This document shows, piece by piece, positions 45,697 to 55,475 of a stretch of 64,000 bases of DNA. The position numbers and the translations under genes were made by a program. The stretch lies in the NCBI GenBank assembly GCA_963693365.1, contig CAVNZM010000004.1, forward strand, positions 14,198,001-14,262,000, given 5' to 3'. Position 1 is the stretch's first letter. Each line of letters begins with the position of its first letter. This stretch comes from Amoebidium appalachense (taxonomy: Eukaryota; Ichthyosporea). A model generated the notes under the pieces. The model was given only the letters and a program-made list of their open reading frames with translations, had not been told where the DNA came from and ran no database searches.

Positions 45697-47159
45697 ATGC
45701 CGAGCACAACCGACTGGACCGTGGCCACCGGGCTGGCCCTCGCCAACCGGCGCAGAAACGGCTACTACGTGGGGCTCCTGCCCGACAACGCCGCCCACGA
45801 CCACGACGCATACGAGCTGACGATGCCCACCACCCGGCCGGCCACCGACTCGTACGTGGCGTGCGGTGCAGACGGCGTGCTCTCGTTTGTGGCTGCCGCC
45901 GACGTGCCCACGGACATGACGGTCAAGAACCTGTAGGCCAGGGTGGTGGCAGTGGAGGGGGTCAACACCACCCAGGACACCGACATTGCCAGTCTCAAAA
46001 CCACCACGGGAGGCCTGGACACACGGCTGGCGGCGGTGGAGACGAAAGCCACGAGTGCCCTCGACACGGCCACCGGTGCGGTGACGATCAACACCGCCCA
46101 GACAAACGACATTGCCGGCCTCAAAACCGCCACGGGGAGCCTGGACACACGGCTGACGGCAGTGGAGAGCAAGGCCACCACCGCCCTCGGCACGGCCAAC
46201 GGTGCGGTGACGGTCAACACCACACAGAACACGGACATTGCCGCCCTCAAGACCACCACGGGAGGCCTGGACACGAGGCTGACGGCAGTGGAGAGCAAGG
46301 CCACCACCGCCCTCAGCACCGCCAACGGTGCAGTGACGGTCAACACCACACAGAACACGGACATTGCCGGCCTCAAGACCACCACGGGGAGCCTGGACAC
46401 GAGGCTGACGGCAGTGGAGAGCAAGGCCACCAGCGCCCTCAGCACGGCCAACGGTGCAGTGACGGTCAACACCACCCAGACAAACGACATTGCCGGCCTC
46501 AAGACTACCACCGGTACACTCACAACGGACATGACGGCCATCAAGAACAGACTCCCTGCCAACACCAACAGGCTGGCCGATGAAGCGTGGGTGAGGCAGA
46601 GGACCGGCCCAGCGTACAAGGCAGTGAAGGTGTACCACATACCAACCGAACGTGGAGCTCCCTCTTGGGCGATACAGCATGGGGTGACATTTTTAGCCTC
46701 AAGCCGGACACCGACCCAAACATCAACCTTGGGTGGATGACACAGCCAGGGGCCGAACTGCTCATCGTGCACGAGTTTTGGAGGGCGCTCGGCAACAACC
46801 AATTCCAGTTCATGGTGCAGGAAGGTCGGGTGTCCATGGCCTGTGTGGACCCTGTTAGTCCGAACGGCCATTACCCGTTTGCCATAGGGTGTGGTCTGAT
46901 CGAGGGGGAACTACAGCCCACAGGAAACGGGACAGATTTCTGGCTACGAATAAGGGTGACCAATAGAGCCTCTGACACCTATAGCTTTGGCAATGCGTCA
47001 GGCTACAATGCATTCAACGTGCAGGTGATTGCCAGGTACCCCCACTTTAGCGAATATGTCAACAAATCTAGCATTCCGAGAACAGACCTCAACTTCCACG
47101 ATCCAAACTACTTTGCCGACTACCCATATGCAACCGAGACAGGTAGCTGGCTACCGTAG
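45697..47159 (+). CDS. Fibre-like attachment protein with five 42-residue repeats (stop and frameshift)
   Basis: N-terminal module (residues 1-79) with GYYVGLLPDN and HDAYELTMP, shared with two other genes here. A TAG at 45,934-45,936 then interrupts, but the same frame continues. Next come five tandem units of exactly 126 bp (starting near 45,961, 46,087, 46,213, 46,339 and 46,465), each LKTTTGSLDTRLTAVESKA-like. 42 residues is six heptads, so a trimeric coiled-coil shaft is expected. The frame changes near 46,640 and continues as a beta-rich head ending at 47,159 (motifs FWRALGNNQFQFMVQEGR, TDFWLRIRVTN). Domain order anchor-shaft-head matches viral fibres, so host attachment is the inferred role. 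Confidence 0.72.
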
Positions 47160-47290
47160 GTGCCAAGGTGAATTTTTCTCTACGGGGTATTAAGACTCAC
47201 CATGAGTCATTTGCAGTGGCACGTTTCCCAGGGAATTCCCCTACTGGCACCGAGAAACTAAATTATTTCTAACACACTAGTAAACTCACC

Positions 47291-49304
47291 ATGAACAGTT
47301 TGCCGTGGCACGTTACCGAGGGAGTCTCCCTGGTGGGTCCAAAAAGCAGAGACTACTACGTCGGCATCCGACCCGACTCGAGCGGGCACGGGCACGACAG
47401 CTACGTCCTCGAGCTGCCCAAAAGCCTCCCCCGAGCGGGGCCAGCCTTCTTGAAGGTGGACGAGGTGGGGGCCGGTACCTTCATGCCCGTGGCGGAGGTG
47501 ACCGACCGGCTGGACGACCTGGAGAGGAGGGTGGTGCTGTTGGAAAAGGGCATGGTCAAGAACTGGGAGGAGCACACCGTCTACGACACCATGAAGGAAA
47601 CCTTGGACACTATAGTAAAGGTGCTGTGGGGGGACGACAAGGAGAACTTTGAAGACAACATTGTACGTCGCCTGCTGAGGCTGGAAGGCCTAACCCCCGA
47701 CCCGATATTCAAAGTTTCCCTACTCCATGTGGGTCCGGCCAAACTTTTTGTTTTCCAACGGGTGGACGTCGGTGCGTACCATAAACAGACAGATCAAGAC
47801 AGCCCTGCCCGAACGCCCCGACTTCCCCAAGTTCCCCATGATAAGCAACCCAGACACCCCACACAGCATGGGCACCCCCCTCTTTTTTGGGAGCTGGGAC
47901 GAGGAGAGACAGACCATCACGTTCCAGGCCCACCACTACCCCATGTCTGCACGAACCGCATGCTTCAAGTTCGACCATGTCGGCATAAACGGACAGGACA
48001 AGGACGACGGTCACACGTACACCCACTTCTACGAAAACGAAACGGACGAGGCAAGACACGCCACCCTTTGGCCCTACACCCCAACCATGGAGGCCGTCAT
48101 ATCATCAAACACGTACCCCCTCAACAACAACTACGCCTACAACAAGAAGGGCATCAGCAGGGTCTTACCGTTCATGACGTACGACATTGTCATGGGCACC
48201 GTGCCCCGGGGGGAGCCGCTGCAGCAGCACATTGCCGGCAAGCTCACCGCCAACCTAGACAGCAGCCAGCTGTACGAGCTCAACCAGGTCGTCGTCGAGA
48301 AGGCCGAGTACCTGCACGACGTGCCCATCATCAACACAGAGGTTGACCACACGGACCTGCACGACACCAACAACGACTGGCACATGGACTACATCAACGA
48401 GGACAACCCCGACCTGCCCGGGGGCGGAAAGTTCCCCTACGACGACAAGGTTCTCACAAACTGGATAAAGAGCAGGGTGTGGGCACAGGAGCAAGAGACC
48501 ATATCGGGCACAACCAAGACACGGTACTTCAGGCCGGGCCTCCTGCACTTCTCCAACAGGGGCCCCAACGACTACACCACCACACGCATGGGCTACGTGA
48601 AACTTGACCACAAGGTCCACTACAAGTTTCCCAGCGTCATGTTTCAATACGAAACCACCGTCAGCGCCGTCGGTGATTTGGGGGGGACCAACAAGAGCGT
48701 GTATTCGGGCCCCAAAGGGTCACTACCCCACCCGGAAATGGAGCTCACGTACAGGGTGACAAGCCGGGTGCTACGTCTAAACTACAACGAAGCCGTTTCC
48801 CCCGACCCCTGGGACGAGGTGGACCAGCTATGGGAACCGGTGGGCTCGGCCCTCAAACAGTACCTCAACACCATACGTGCACACATGCCCAACGGAAAGG
48901 TGCCACAGAGCATGCAGGAAAACGACCTGTGGTTTATGGTGAGGCCTAGGGAGATCAACTTTGTGCCCGTGCTAAGAGACTTCGTCGAAGAGGAAACGTT
49001 CAAACCAAGCCCGTTGGACATTGTGGAGAGTGTGATGGACTTGATGGGGGTCATACCTGTGGTCGGCGATTCCGTGTCTGCCGTGGGCAAGGGGGCATGC
49101 AAACTCGCACAGAGGTACGGAGGTAAGCTAGGCACGGGCATTGGCAAGATGGGCAAGAGGAAGGCACGCCGGGCCGCCACCGACTACGACAACTACGCCG
49201 CCGAGCTCGAGGCCTGGAAGAACAACCAGGGTAAGTACGGGCCCGACCACAACGTCGTGGATGTGGGCGACTGGGACAACGGGCCAAAATGGACCATGCC
49301 CTAA
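47291..49304 (+). CDS. Large structural protein with fibre-type N-terminus (one frameshift)
   Basis: The N-terminal module has YYVGIRPDSSG and HDSYVLELP, as in the neighbouring fibre, followed by a short coiled coil (VTDRLDDLERRVVLLEKG). The frame changes near 47,690-47,725 and continues through 49,304 as a 525-residue segment. The C-terminal part has a hydrophobic, glycine-rich segment (MDLMGVIPVVGDSVSAVGKG) followed by a basic patch (KMGKRKARR), which could touch membrane or DNA. The alternative is two genes, the second starting at the ATG at 47,727; a single gene is preferred because no stop separates them in any sensible spacing. Family not recognised. Confidence 0.6.
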
Positions 49305-49306
49305 AA

Positions 49307-50074
49307 CTACGTGTAGGGGCCCAGCACGTCCATGCAGTAGAGTATGAGGTACCAGAGGGCAAGCAGGCAGCAGGCGAGCAGTGTGTACCCCAACGTGGTC
49401 AGAAACCCGTTCTCCAAAAACCCAAACTCCCACAAGTTCCAGTGGAGCTCGTCAAACACAATGCCTGCCAGTGCAAGGCCTGCATGCACGCACACGCACA
49501 GCACAATGTTCCTGGTGAGCACGGGCACGGACAGGGAGAGCATGTACCGTGCACAGACGAGGGTGGCACACGCCAGCACGCCCCTCAACACAAGAAACAC
49601 GTAGCCAAACACCGACGGTTCAAACACGCACGTCATGCCGTAGAGGGCACTTAGGGGGAGGAGGGAGGCACACACCATGTACGCCACGGCCCGTGGGAAG
49701 AACAACGTGGTCGTCACACGCATGGATCGGGCCCAGCACGCTGCTGCCAGCATGTAGGCGAGGGGGGAGGCCACATGATACAGCCACGAGCCCAGCCAGT
49801 AGGGTGCCCACATCACACAGTGCCCGGCCACGTCAGGGTGGGTGTCCACGTCGAGCCAGGCATACGCCACCCATTGTGCCTGGCACATGACCACACCTGT
49901 GAGGGGTAGGATGATGAGCCAAAACATGCATGTACGTTTGGCAAGTTCCGGTATGAGTACGGCTGTGCCGTAGGACGCCACCACGAGTGCAACACACATG
50001 ATGGCACAGCAGGTGGTAAAATATATACGTGCAAGGTCGACAATCATTCTCACAACTGAGCTGCCTACTACCAT
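49307..50074 (-). CDS. Seven-transmembrane-segment membrane protein, 255 aa
   Basis: Seven hydrophobic segments of about 20-25 residues can be read, near residues 17-42, 48-73, 92-117, 124-148, 154-183, 188-208 and 224-250. They are separated by short loops, and TM7 ends LALWYLILYCMDVLG. There is no signal peptide and no Lys in the last helix, so it does not look like a retinal-binding rhodopsin. It converges with the structural gene ending at 49,304 and diverges from the gene at 50,126 through a 51-bp spacer. Intact ORF in a damaged element. Function unknown; a receptor-like or channel-like role would be speculation. Confidence 0.7.
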   Translation of the reverse strand: MVVGSSVVRMIVDLARIYFTTCCAIMCVALVVASYGTAVLIPELAKRTCMFWLIILPLTGVVMCQAQWVAYAWLDVDTHPDVAGHCVMWAPYWLGSWLYHVASPLAYMLAAACWARSMRVTTTLFFPRAVAYMVCASLLPLSALYGMTCVFEPSVFGYVFLVLRGVLACATLVCARYMLSLSVPVLTRNIVLCVCVHAGLALAGIVFDELHWNLWEFGFLENGFLTTLGYTLLACCLLALWYLILYCMDVLGPYT

Positions 50075-50125
50075 CTCCGTACGAAAAAATGTGCAACCAT
50101 AATAAAAGGGAAAAACAAGACCAAG
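50075..50125. promoter_or_regulatory. Short divergent promoter with AAAAAATGTG
   Basis: AAAAAATGTG at 50,084-50,093 and AATAAAAG at about 50,100 lie in only 51 bp between two divergent start codons. The same word occurs in the palindrome at 39,623 and before 53,031. Confidence 0.45.
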
Positions 50126-50703
50126 ATGTCTAACGTAACCAGGCTCAATCTGCTCACGCGTGCAGGCGGGTACGTGGGTGTGCTAGCCCACCCATCTACT
50201 GAAGCCTACGACCTCGTGTTCCCAAAACACCCACCCAAGGAAGGGGAGATGTTGGTTTGCACAGAAAAGGGGCTAGAGTGGAGACCCTTTACAGAGTGGT
50301 TGAAAGAGAATGCAAGCACCATCAGGGACGTGCTACTGCACGAGCACCCCCACCCCCTCCCCCCGGCCAGACACCCCTTTCCCCCACGACCTCCTCTCCC
50401 CTACACCCCCCTTTGAGCCCCTCTTTGCCTTCCCCTCCCCACACCCGTCACCCCCTCCCCCCACCACAAGAGCTACAATCCGCCGTGCTCACCCTACTCG
50501 ACGATGATGAGGGTATGGCCTCAAGCACAGGCAGCACGGACACGGAAAAGGACGTCACCCCATTGCACCCACACCCCCTCATCCCCGACCACCCCATCAA
50601 GCTCCAGGCACCCCCTGCCCCCAAGGCCAAAAAAACGACCAGAAAGACCACCAACACCCGCAGGCCAAGAAGGGTGCCCGAGGAGAAAGTGTCAACCGAC
50701 TAG
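50126..50703 (+). CDS. Third fibre-module protein with Pro-rich, basic tail (frameshift)
   Basis: The N-terminal 60 residues (GYVGVLAHPSTEAYDLVFPK, then GLEWRPF) match the N-terminal module of the two fibre-like genes. A His/Pro-rich stretch in C-rich DNA (about 50,340-50,460) contains a frame change, after which the tail reads ELQSAVLTLLDDDEG... and a Lys/Arg-rich end (KAKKTTRKTTNTRRPRR). Possibly a capsid-anchoring protein without shaft. The frame change lies in C runs, so an assembly error is possible. Confidence 0.55.
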
Positions 50704-50724
50704 TAGCGAGCGCAGGAAACCACC

Positions 50725-52049
50725 ATGGTGGCCAGAGACAAGGGCATTGAGCAGGTGATTGAGGAGACCTACGCCACCTTCAAGCTCCCCCCCACCGTGC
50801 AGGCACTGTGGCGGCGTGCAAAAGCAAAAGACAAGAGGGTAGGGCAACCGGCCGTGCGTGCCTACCTGTCCAGAAGAAACACCGGGCAGCAGGAATCCCT
50901 CAAGGAGGTGCTCGCCCCCCATCGTATCGAGAGGAAGGACTACCTCCCCACCACAGCACGGCCGAACAGCGTGGCGGCGGATCTGTTTTTCATGCCACGT
51001 TACTCAAAGGCAAACAGGGGGTACAAGGGGGGATTGAGCATGATTGACATGAACACGAGGCAGGCAACGGTCGTGCCCATAAAGACAAAGGAAAGAGCTC
51101 AGGGAGCGGGAAGAACGAGCACCTCACCATCAGCAACGGGCCGGAGATGCAGAGGGCTGTGCACAAAGCCTTAAAGACCATCAGGGAGATGAAGGACGAA
51201 AGCAACAAAGGGGAGGAAAACCTACAACCTACAGAGGTCAAGCAGATCTTTACGGACAAGGGCACGGAGTTCCTCAGCAATACAATGAAAAAGTACTACG
51301 ATCAACACGACATCACCATCCTTCCTCAAAAGCCAGGCCGAAAACCACGCAACGTGGCCATGGTAGAACGGTTCCATCGCACCCTAAAGCAAGGATTGAG
51401 CAAGTACATGGAGGCCAACGACACGGGCAAGTGGACGGGGGAGGGGTTGGAAAACGTGTTGGAGGATTACAACGACACGTACCATGGTTCGATCGGTAGA
51501 GAGCCCAACAAGATGACCCAGAGGGCCGAACGGTGGAACAGCATCAACACGTGGCTGGAGAACAGGAAGCAAAAAGGTAAGCTACGTGCCAAGATGGGGC
51601 ACACGGAGGGCGTGCACGTGCGTGCACTCAAAAAGCCAAAGGGACCGTTTGAAAAGGAGGGAAGAAACTGGTCCAAGGACGTCTACACGCTCGCCTACAA
51701 GGATGCAAGTGGGTGGGCGCTACGCAACGCGGCTACAGGGGAGATGAGGAAACACACGCCAGGCCTACGCTACGCTTGGCCAGACACCATGCTAAAGAAG
51801 GTACCACCTACCAGCGTGTCTGTACCGCCCAGCAGCGGGATGCGTGCAGCTCGCAAGGAGACAGCCAAGGAGAGGGCTCGCGAGGAGCTGGCGTTTGAAG
51901 GGCGCGAGCTGGTGCGCCAGAAGGGCACGCGTGCACAAGCCCAAAAGGAAAAGGAAAAACGAAAGGCACAGGAACTGAGAAAACTGGAGTTTGCCCACCA
52001 ACAGGAGCAAACGGGTCTGCGTCGCAGTGAAAGGCGTGCACGCCGCTAG
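50725..52049 (+). CDS. Retroviral-type (rve) integrase of the Polinton (one frameshift)
   Basis: Catalyses insertion of the element through its terminal repeats. DDE residues are readable: first Asp in AADLFFMPRY (about 50,977), second Asp in IFTDKGTEFLS (about 51,250), and Glu in NVAMVERFHRTLK (about 51,367). The D-to-E spacing of about 35-40 residues fits. The N-terminal part (50,725-51,100) and the rest are in different frames, joined near 51,100; the downstream ORF is open from 51,147. A long Lys/Glu/Arg-rich C-terminal helix follows the core, with no recognisable chromodomain. An HHCC zinc domain is not obvious. Confidence 0.87.
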
Positions 52050-52406
52050 GTGTGACCTGCCCATTCTGGAAAAACCATCCGTCTTGAAAAAAACAGAGAC
52101 GCCCCACCAACCAGCCACCGCGAAAACTGGCCATTTTGGGATGATTGCGCAAACAGGGGACGCCCCACCAACCAGCGACCGCCAAAACTAGCCCAATTTG
52201 GTCACCTTCCAAATCAGGCTAATCCTCCATGTGCGGACCCCAGGCCCAGGTCCGGATCAGGCCCGTGCGGGTCGGTTCGGGTCGGCCTGGTCAGATTTGG
52301 GTCGCGTCGACCCATTAACGACCCGGCCCGACCCGACCCGGGCTAATCTGGACCGGCCCGTGGCCCGCGAAATTTTCACAGCACACAGGTGCGGGACTGT
52401 GTGATC
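52050..52406. repeat. Direct repeat and GGTCGG/CCGACC inverted repeat between integrase and methylase
   Basis: Two copies of ACGCCCCACCAACCAG (52,099 and 52,160), each followed by a CCGCxAAAACT-like stretch, form a 61-bp direct repeat. Next, CGGGTCGGTTCGGGTCGG (52,268-52,285) faces CCCGACCCGACCCGGG (52,327-52,342), with a small GGGTCG-CGACCC-type palindrome between. A strong hairpin is possible. No gene is seen. Confidence 0.6.
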
Positions 52407-52955
52407 ATGGGGCTGGGCAGCTGCTGCGGGGTGTACAAGGTCACACAGGACAAGAGGAAGGCCGGAGTGGACACTGTTGACAAGGTGCAGACACCAGCAT
52501 GGGTGCTGGATGCACTCGAAAAGGAGTTTGGCGCACTCAATGACCCCTGCCCCATCACCTGGCGGGAGGGGGAGGACCCTTGCGCACTCACAGACGACGA
52601 CGTGTGGTCCACCGAGAAAATAAACTATGTCAACCCTCCCTTCTCTGAGATTCCCCCCTTTTTACGCATGGCCATACGGATGTACATATCCAAGGGTAGA
52701 AAGAGCGTGCTGCTCGTGCCTGCACGCACGGAGGCACGCTGGTTCCATGACCTGGCGTTCAGGTACGCCGCAGAGATACGCATCCTGAGGGGCAGGATCA
52801 AGTTTGAGGGGTTCAAGAGGCCATCGCCAGAGGGCGTGTGCCTGCTTTTGTTCACAGAGCCCCAGCCTGTCGGTGGCCCGCGTGTAGTGTCGTGGATGCC
52901 TGAGGCATACCCGCGCAGCTCAAAGGCAGGGGCCGTGTTGGGGCTGGATTTCTAG
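52407..52955 (+). CDS. Dam-like DNA N6-adenine methyltransferase, 182 aa
   Basis: Matches the small phage-type Dam family: N-terminal TPAWVLDALEKEFGALNDPCP, then the catalytic YVNPPF (DPPY variant, about residue 72), LLVPARTEARWFHDLA and LRGRIKFEGFKRPSPEG. It would transfer methyl from SAM to adenine N6 in DNA. Start at the ATG at 52,407; a GTG 18 bp upstream is possible. Intact. In viruses such enzymes protect or mark the genome, and they can occur without a cognate nuclease; none is seen here. Confidence 0.85.
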   Translation: MGLGSCCGVYKVTQDKRKAGVDTVDKVQTPAWVLDALEKEFGALNDPCPITWREGEDPCALTDDDVWSTEKINYVNPPFSEIPPFLRMAIRMYISKGRKSVLLVPARTEARWFHDLAFRYAAEIRILRGRIKFEGFKRPSPEGVCLLLFTEPQPVGGPRVVSWMPEAYPRSSKAGAVLGLDF

Positions 52956-53030
52956 CTTAATTACTAAGATCTACTAGTAGGGTCTAGATCATAAAAATGT
53001 GTGTTAGAGTGTATCTAGTGCGTGCACACC

Positions 53031-53294
53031 ATGGCCAACACCTACCAAATCGTGCTGAACGACCAGTTTCAGCCCCTCACTGCGCGTACGTCAAACGCCA
53101 CGCACACAGACTTTAGCTACTATGGCCAGCAGGCGATGGCACAGGCCGTTGCGGACAAGATATGCCCGCACGGTACCCGCCACCCCTTCTTCCTCAAACC
53201 AAGCACCATGGCAGGGTCTGCAGCAGGCCGATTGGCTCGCCCCAGACCCACCTTTGCGGCACTCAGGCGTGCACATGGCAGGCCCATGCACTGA
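53031..53294 (+). CDS. Small unknown protein, 87 aa
   Basis: Starts MANTYQIVLNDQFQPL; an Arg/Pro-rich basic C-terminus may bind DNA. It is preceded by AAAAATGTGTG at 52,993, the putative promoter word. No family recognised. Confidence 0.55.
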   Translation: MANTYQIVLNDQFQPLTARTSNATHTDFSYYGQQAMAQAVADKICPHGTRHPFFLKPSTMAGSAAGRLARPRPTFAALRRAHGRPMH

Positions 53295-53391
53295 CCGTTA
53301 GTGTACGTAGTAGGCCATGGCCAAGCGGGCAATTGGCAGCCAAAAATAAAAATATTGTGCATGCATAAGTAAACGTGCAAGTCACATCACC

Positions 53392-53985
53392 ATGGGGGTG
53401 TCATCCGTCGCAAGGCAGGAGCGGCAACACGCGTGTCATCTACGTGCAGAACCAGCCAAACAAGGCGTCAGAGGTAGCCAAGTGGGTGGGGGCCCTGGCG
53501 GGCGGTGCTGCCTTGGGGGCAGGGGGGTACTATGCATGGAAGCACAAGGGGGACATTGCGAGGGGGGTGGGCAACTACATGTACAACAAGGCTGCGGATG
53601 CTGCCACCTACACTGCAGGGAAGGCGGGGGAGGCGGGGGGGACGGTGTTCAAGGGCCTCAAGGGGGTAGCGCGTGCCACAGGTGACGCAGCCCTGCAGGG
53701 CACGCAGCGTGCAGGGCAGGGCGCGCAGAATGGTGCATTCAGTGCGTGGAAGACCCTGAGGAATGGCACGAGCCTCTGAGGGATGCGGGCAACTACCTGC
53801 TGCACAACACCCAGGATGCGTTGGGATATGGTCCTTATAACTTGAATGCTGCAGGCCCACGCACGGGAAACAGCTACGAGTGGAGAGGGGGCGGAGGGGG
53901 CGGTGCGCAGGTGCTTGTCGGCGGTAAGCCCTACGTCTGGCCGCCAGCCAGGTCGCCAAACGTATCGGGACGCGGCATCCTCTAA
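53392..53985 (+). CDS. Minor structural protein with one hydrophobic segment (two frameshifts)
   Basis: Starts MGVSSVARQ at 53,392. It shifts frame near 53,410-53,425 into VIYVQNQPNKASEVAKWVG, with a hydrophobic segment (VGALAGGAALGAGGYYAW) and Ala/Gly-rich helices (KAADAATYTAGKAGEAGGTV). It then shifts frame again near 53,775 and ends Gly/Pro-rich at 53,985. A single membrane-active or membrane-spanning helix plus helical tail recalls small internal capsid proteins, but no family was recognised. The frame changes could be decay or assembly error. Confidence 0.5.
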
Positions 53986-54046
53986 TGGAACCTTCCGTTT
54001 ATGGTAAGTGTGCAGGGAAAAACCGTTGGCGGGCGGTGCGAGCGGC

Positions 54047-54115
54047 CAATCAAATGCTGTAGCCTTTGTTGACTTGCATTCCATTGGCGACTCCCCTGTG
54101 CTCCTATTGGACGCC
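54047..54115 (+). promoter_or_regulatory. CCAAT-rich promoter with GGCGTCCAAT (inverted)
   Basis: GGCCAATC (about 54,048), ATTGGCG (54,083) and ATTGGACGCC (54,106-54,115) lie 155-220 bp before the start at 54,270. The last is the exact inverse of the TIR motif. Confidence 0.55.
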
Positions 54116-54269
54116 TAGGGCAACAGGAGTCACCGAATTTTGGAGCACGGTAGCGTGTGTGCACCGGAGGGCACAAAAGCCACCTGCAAACGTTCCTTCT
54201 TCAAACACTTTTTCTTTATTCTAAGCCACTCTAGCCTGGTCTTTTTGCAAGCAGCGAACTTTGGAAACC

Positions 54270-55370
54270 ATGGCAGACCTCTCCTTCCTGCCCCCTCTAG
54301 ATCTAGACGATGCTGATGTTCTTGCTGCCGCCGCAGCAGCCATTTCTGTGCCAGCCCGCAGGCCTCCTCCTGGCCGCACCTTCTCCTGGCATCTCAAAGT
54401 TTTGGATCTTGACACTGTTCTGCTTCAACCCTTCTACGCATCCTACCGCACGCTTGCTGAGGGGTATGCAGCACAGCCCAGTGTTTCCGCCAACGCAGCG
54501 TCCTTCCTCCTCTCCGCCAAGAAAGGTGACTTCTTCGCTGGCTATGATGCAGGGGGCGAAGTCTACTTCCAAAAACGCTTCACGGGTCTAGATGACTTTG
54601 ATGGGGCATGGCTCCCTGAGATGCTGGTGCGTGGTACCATCTCTGAGCCTGCAGAACTGGCTGAACTGCACGGCAAGTCGCTTTTGGCAACACTCGCGTG
54701 CCGCAACGCCCTCATGCTCAAGGGGGTGGCTGCTGCTGTGGTAGACACCCTCCTACCGCAGTTCACAGAGCATGAGAGATCCACTAGGCACAAGGTAGAG
54801 ACAGACCCTCAGTTGGTTGGCGACTACATGCAGAGGTACCTGGAGGAGATAGAGGCCAACTGGGAGCCCATCGTCGGGATGTGCAAGGCAGGACTCACTC
54901 CCCACAGGGAGAGAGAGGTGGCCCGCCACCTGGCTCGTGTTGTTGCTGGCTTCCTGCAGACCATGGTGGCCACTGCAAAGGCAGCCAAGTTGAAGTCCAC
55001 GCCCCTCTTCAAAGGGGTCGCCATGGATGTCCTCCATGACATGCAGGCATTGCTGCGTGGGGTTGCGAATGAGCGTATGTATGGTGCAGGTGAGAAGATT
55101 GTGTTTGCAGGGCTGATCAAGAAAAACATCCACAAGGAGGCACCATCACGGCGCAAGTCCGGCACGTTCATCGACATTGCCCCCAAGGAGAAGGAAAACC
55201 TTGCCCCCCTCCGCAGCAGCAGCACCAACAGCAACACCCCTTACAACAACAACAACAACATCATGACGGTCGGTGCCCCCTACTTCTACGGTAGGACCCG
55301 GGTGCCTAACTTACTCCGTACCTCAGCGGCACCGCCCCTCAAGACTGTGAACCGAGGCTACATGGGCTAG
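54270..55370 (+). CDS. Unknown 366-residue protein
   Basis: Starts MADLSFLPPLDLDDADVLAA; mostly helical, no membrane segment. Motifs: RTFSWHLKVLDLDTVLL, DFFAGYDAGGEVYFQKRF, LEEIEANWEPIVGMCKAGL. The tail has Ser/Asn repeats and ends TVNRGYMG. Intact, with its own CCAAT-rich promoter, so perhaps an early or abundant protein. A terminal protein, protease or replication accessory factor could not be supported from motifs; in particular no His/Asp/Cys protease triad is evident. Confidence 0.65.
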   Translation: MADLSFLPPLDLDDADVLAAAAAAISVPARRPPPGRTFSWHLKVLDLDTVLLQPFYASYRTLAEGYAAQPSVSANAASFLLSAKKGDFFAGYDAGGEVYFQKRFTGLDDFDGAWLPEMLVRGTISEPAELAELHGKSLLATLACRNALMLKGVAAAVVDTLLPQFTEHERSTRHKVETDPQLVGDYMQRYLEEIEANWEPIVGMCKAGLTPHREREVARHLARVVAGFLQTMVATAKAAKLKSTPLFKGVAMDVLHDMQALLRGVANERMYGAGEKIVFAGLIKKNIHKEAPSRRKSGTFIDIAPKEKENLAPLRSSSTNSNTPYNNNNNIMTVGAPYFYGRTRVPNLLRTSAAPPLKTVNRGYMG

Positions 55371-55475
55371 TGCACAGGATAGGGGGGCTGTGCCCTAAAC
55401 TTTGCCATTGTTAATTTTTTTAGTAAAGTACCTTAAAGTTTGAGCATGCCATGGCCTCATTAACATAGACACCGT

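Noticed and set aside
45961-46530. CRISPR-like regular repeat
   Set aside because: The 126-bp units are head-to-tail coding repeats without unique spacers.
49307-50074. Viral rhodopsin (retinal-binding)
   Set aside because: There are seven helices but no Lys in the last helix and no visible retinal-pocket motif, so a rhodopsin call is not supported.
54270-55370. Missing maturation protease
   Set aside because: I looked for an Ulp1/adenain His-Asp-Cys arrangement and found no convincing one, so the gene is left as unknown.
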